64,000 nt of DNA from JBPRGG01 sp051418075 (lineage in GTDB: Bacteria > Bacteroidota > Bacteroidia > Cytophagales > Cyclobacteriaceae). The notes below the pieces were generated by a model that did no database searches, had not been told where the DNA came from, and saw nothing but the letters and a program-made list of their open reading frames with translations. Below are positions 61,120-64,000 of the stretch, piece after piece (the first letter of the stretch is position 1; each line of letters begins with the position of its first letter). The stretch is taken from assembly GCA_051418075.1 (NCBI GenBank), contig JBPRGG010000052.1:1-64000 (forward strand), given 5' to 3'. A program made the position numbers and the translations under genes.

Positions 61120-64000
61120 ATGAAATACATGGGAAGACACTTACTTAGAAAAAAAATGTTGTTATTTTTCCTTGTGTTGAGTTGGATGGTAAATCCATTG
61201 GTAGCTCAGGATTTGGCCTGGGCTGGTAAAGTGAAAACCAATCCGGAAATTCAACCAAAGGAGCAAGTTGCATTGGAAAGCCTTATTTCTGATTTCGAAT
61301 TAAAATACAATGTTAGACTCAACTTCAACAGCAAACTGATAGCAGGAAAGGAAGTAGACAAAAACCAGATGGATTTTAAAGGAAATGATCCCTTAAGATC
61401 GTTGCATCAGATTTTGAAACCGCTAAATCTGAAATTAGAAAAAGTTAACGAAAATCATTATGTAATAGTGGAGAAAGATTTCAAAGGTAAGAAAGTGAAA
61501 TCTATTAATCCAAAGCAATTTATCCCTGAATCTTCCAGGAAACATTCTTCGGAAAATAAGATTCAGATCAATGCACTGGTAAAGAAAACAGCTTACCTGA
61601 TCAATCAAGCAGATATCACCGTTTCAGGTAAGGTTACATCAGGTGATGAAGGTGTGGGGATTCCGGGGGTAAACATCCTTATAAAAGGGACTAATACTGG
61701 AACTACCAGCGATGTTAATGGAAATTACACCCTAACTGCCCCGGAGGATGGTACTTTAGTCTTTTCCTTTGTCGGTTTTGAATCACAGGAAATTCCGATT
61801 AATAACAGAAGTGTTATTGACGTTACGCTGGCTCCAGATGTGGCTGAGTTATCAGAGGTTGTGGTAATTGGTTATGGCCAACAGGAAGTAAGAGATGCTA
61901 CCGGATCAGTGACTTCAGTGAAGGCCGAAAATTTTAACCAGGGGGTAATTTCTTCTCCTGAGCAATTGATTCAGGGTCGTGCTGCTGGTGTGCAGATCAC
62001 TCAGGCCAGTGGTGAACCAGGTTCAGGAGTGAATATCAGGATACGCGGTAGTTCTTCAGTAAGGGGTGGTAACAATCCATTGTTTGTGGTAGATGGCGTG
62101 CCGCTGGCAGGTGATGATATATCAGCCGGAGGGGTTGATATAGGACGTGGTTCTTCCTCTTCCCGGAATCCTCTCAACTTCTTAAATCCTAATGACATAG
62201 AAAGTATTGATATACTCAAGGATGCTTCTGCCACAGCCATCTATGGCTCCAGGGGAGCTAATGGGGTAGTTTTGATTACCACCAAAAGTGGAAAGGGTAA
62301 AGCTAAATCATTGGAATACAATACCAATGTGAGTTTTGCCCAGATGGCCAATCGTTTTGATCTTTTGGATCGTGACCAATTTCTTTCCGGAGCAGCTGAA
62401 CTTGGGGTAAACATTGATGAAGTTGATTTAGGATCCAATACAGACTGGCAAGATCAAATTTCCCGAACAGCTGTTTCGCACCGGCACGACCTTTCATTTT
62501 CAAATGCTTTCAGTACAGGTAATTACCGGGCTTCTGTAAGTTATGATAACCAGCAGGGAGTGATCAAGAATTCGGTGATGGAAAGGATTTCAGGCCGATT
62601 AAATGCCAACAAATCATTTTTCAATGATAGATTAAACCTGGGAGCCCAGCTGACTTTAGCCAGAGTAAATGATTTAGCCCCACCCATTACCAATAATGCT
62701 GGTTTTGAAGGCGACTTGCTGGGAGCTACCTACATGGCCAATCCCACCTGGCCGGCTGATCCGGATATACAACCTTCCAATACCAATGCCAATCCATTGT
62801 CGCTATTGGAATACACCCTGGATCAGACAGCCACAGACAGGGCATTATTTAATATTTCGGCTGAATATGATATTGTGCCCGATCTTAGTTTCAAAGTAAA
62901 TACCGGATTTGATAGAACTGATTCTGAAAGGGAAGGAGCATATTCGCCCGCCTTATTTTTAAGTAATGGCGTTACTGACAATGGAAGAGGCTATGTAGCA
63001 ATTACTGAAACCAGCAGTAATTTGCTGGAAGCATTTTTTAATTATAACAAGGATATGGGCAATAGCAAGATCAATGCCCTGGTGGGTTATTCCTACCAGG
63101 AATTCAACAGAAGAGGTTCCACCATCACAGGCTGGGGCTTTAATGGTGCTGATATGCAAAATATGGTCAGTGATTTAAATGATGCTTCATCCACCATTCG
63201 GGGGGCTATAAACAGGGATTTTCAGCAATTTGGTTATGATAATGACCGTTTCTTTATTAATACATTATTCCCTACTCCTGAAACCATTGATTTGCAGGAT
63301 AGACCCTCTGTACCAGTAGAATCTGTAGCGGGCAGCTTTTTTGAAGAAATAGATGAATTGCAGTCATTTTTTGGCCGGGTTAATTACTCTATTCAGGATA
63401 AATATCTGTTTACTGCAACTTTAAGGGCTGATGGTTCCACCAGGTTTGGGGGCAATAATAAATATGGTCTTTTCCCTTCTGTTTCTGCCGCCTGGAGGTT
63501 ATCTGATGAGCCATTTATGCCGGCAGTATTTGATGATCTTAAACTCAGACTGGGTTATGGAGTGAATGGTAATCAGGAAATACCCCATAATGTTCATCAG
63601 CAGCGGCAGCGTTACCGGGATATTAGTATTGAAAACGGAGGAAATATTAACCCTCCTGGTACCAACAACGTTGCTTTTAATAACCCGGACCTGAAATGGG
63701 AGCAAACCAGTCAGCTGAATTTAGGTATGGATTTTGCATTTGGTAGTGGACGGTTCAATGGTAGTATAGACCTGTATCGAAAAGTTACTTCGGACTTACT
63801 TATACAACAATTTGCTGCTCAGCCATCCCCTACACCATTTAACTGGATCAATCTGGATGCTGATGTGATCAATAGCGGTGTAGAATTAGTACTTAATTAT
63901 TATGCCGTAGATAATGACGATGTGGGACTTAGCTTCGGCTTGAATCTGGCCTACAATGACAATACAGTGGAAGGATTACAAACTGTGCTTAATACCGGCG
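61120..64000 (+). CDS. SusC/RagA-type TonB-linked receptor with STN domain (partial)
   Basis: Outer-membrane transporter, 960 codons visible, continuing past the window. Signal peptide (to LVAQ), then an STN domain at about 45-130 (NVRLNFNSKLI, HQILKPLNLKLEKVNENHY), which contacts FecR. A carboxypeptidase-regulatory domain (VSGKVTSGDEGVGIPGVNI, about 165-245), the SusC motif SEVVVIGYGQQEVRDATGS and the plug (VRGGNNPLFVVDGVP, ILKDASATAIYGSRGANGV) follow. A SusD partner is expected outside the window. Together with sigma and FecR it forms a self-signalling nutrient-uptake locus. Confidence 0.93.
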   Translation, partial: MKYMGRHLLRKKMLLFFLVLSWMVNPLVAQDLAWAGKVKTNPEIQPKEQVALESLISDFELKYNVRLNFNSKLIAGKEVDKNQMDFKGNDPLRSLHQILKPLNLKLEKVNENHYVIVEKDFKGKKVKSINPKQFIPESSRKHSSENKIQINALVKKTAYLINQADITVSGKVTSGDEGVGIPGVNILIKGTNTGTTSDVNGNYTLTAPEDGTLVFSFVGFESQEIPINNRSVIDVTLAPDVAELSEVVVIGYGQQEVRDATGSVTSVKAENFNQGVISSPEQLIQGRAAGVQITQASGEPGSGVNIRIRGSSSVRGGNNPLFVVDGVPLAGDDISAGGVDIGRGSSSSRNPLNFLNPNDIESIDILKDASATAIYGSRGANGVVLITTKSGKGKAKSLEYNTNVSFAQMANRFDLLDRDQFLSGAAELGVNIDEVDLGSNTDWQDQISRTAVSHRHDLSFSNAFSTGNYRASVSYDNQQGVIKNSVMERISGRLNANKSFFNDRLNLGAQLTLARVNDLAPPITNNAGFEGDLLGATYMANPTWPADPDIQPSNTNANPLSLLEYTLDQTATDRALFNISAEYDIVPDLSFKVNTGFDRTDSEREGAYSPALFLSNGVTDNGRGYVAITETSSNLLEAFFNYNKDMGNSKINALVGYSYQEFNRRGSTITGWGFNGADMQNMVSDLNDASSTIRGAINRDFQQFGYDNDRFFINTLFPTPETIDLQDRPSVPVESVAGSFFEEIDELQSFFGRVNYSIQDKYLFTATLRADGSTRFGGNNKYGLFPSVSAAWRLSDEPFMPAVFDDLKLRLGYGVNGNQEIPHNVHQQRQRYRDISIENGGNINPPGTNNVAFNNPDLKWEQTSQLNLGMDFAFGSGRFNGSIDLYRKVTSDLLIQQFAAQPSPTPFNWINLDADVINSGVELVLNYYAVDNDDVGLSFGLNLAYNDNTVEGLQTVLNTG

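Noticed and set aside
1..64000. CRISPR arrays, tRNA or rRNA genes, intact insertion sequences
   Set aside because: No regular spaced repeats, cloverleaf patterns, rRNA segments or transposase frames were seen on either strand.

Overview
The window is chromosomal DNA of a gliding-type Bacteroidota, most likely a member of the Cytophagales. Four things point there: gldD and gldE beside ssb and mutY, a PorT-like protein next to ubiE, a sigma/FecR/SusC-type cassette, and promoter-like elements of the Bacteroidota form TAnnTTTG. The DNA is AT-rich and genes are often packed with ATGA-type overlaps. I saw no rRNA, tRNA, CRISPR array, prophage or intact insertion sequence.

Layout. 1-2.6 kb: 5' part of ftsH and a saccharopine dehydrogenase-like gene. 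2.9-14.2 kb: a long co-directional cluster of cheR, a catalytic-only cheB, a membrane GAF protein, a 1142-residue sensor phosphatase, siaB, siaC, a TerB-like/ABC transporter fusion, a lipoprotein and a small secreted protein. It reads as one signalling system that joins methylation enzymes to a Sia-type partner switch. 14.3-21.3 kb (mostly minus strand): glycosylasparaginase, porT, ubiE, a PorE-like OmpA protein, a class V aminotransferase whose PLP lysine is histidine, a candidate structured RNA on the plus strand, and a SPOR protein. 21.4-26.8 kb: a decayed FtsX-type permease, then TonB receptor, ECF-like S component, phosphoribosyltransferase and a second TonB receptor. 26.9-30.8 kb: two duplicated universal stress proteins, a cupin, and an SbtB/SbtA-like bicarbonate transport pair. 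31-36.3 kb: a GH5 enzyme and two DUF1680 (GH127-type) lipoproteins, probably acting on plant or algal glycans. 36.3-40.4 kb: a GC-rich structured intergenic island, DUF2461, a two-component system, DUF1573 and a DUF892 protein. 40.6-44.4 kb: PAP2 phosphatase, a radical SAM/SPASM plus class IV aminotransferase pair, and a nucleoside hydrolase. 44.6-50.4 kb: a 1700-residue cation-chloride cotransporter-like protein fused to a P-loop ATPase, overlapped by a MscS-like gene. 50.4-56.1 kb: recG, gldD, gldE, ssb, mutY. 56.2-59.2 kb: HU, a TPR protein, a 29-residue mS38/bS22-like ribosomal peptide, and RNase E/G. 59.4-64 kb: ECF sigma factor, FecR and the start of an STN-containing SusC-type receptor that runs off the window.

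The best candidates for undescribed biology are the cheRB-GAF-Sia-ABC cluster, the transporter-ATPase fusion with its MscS partner, the Lys-to-His aminotransferase, and the structured RNA near 20.5 kb. All family assignments were made by reading motifs; no database search was run.
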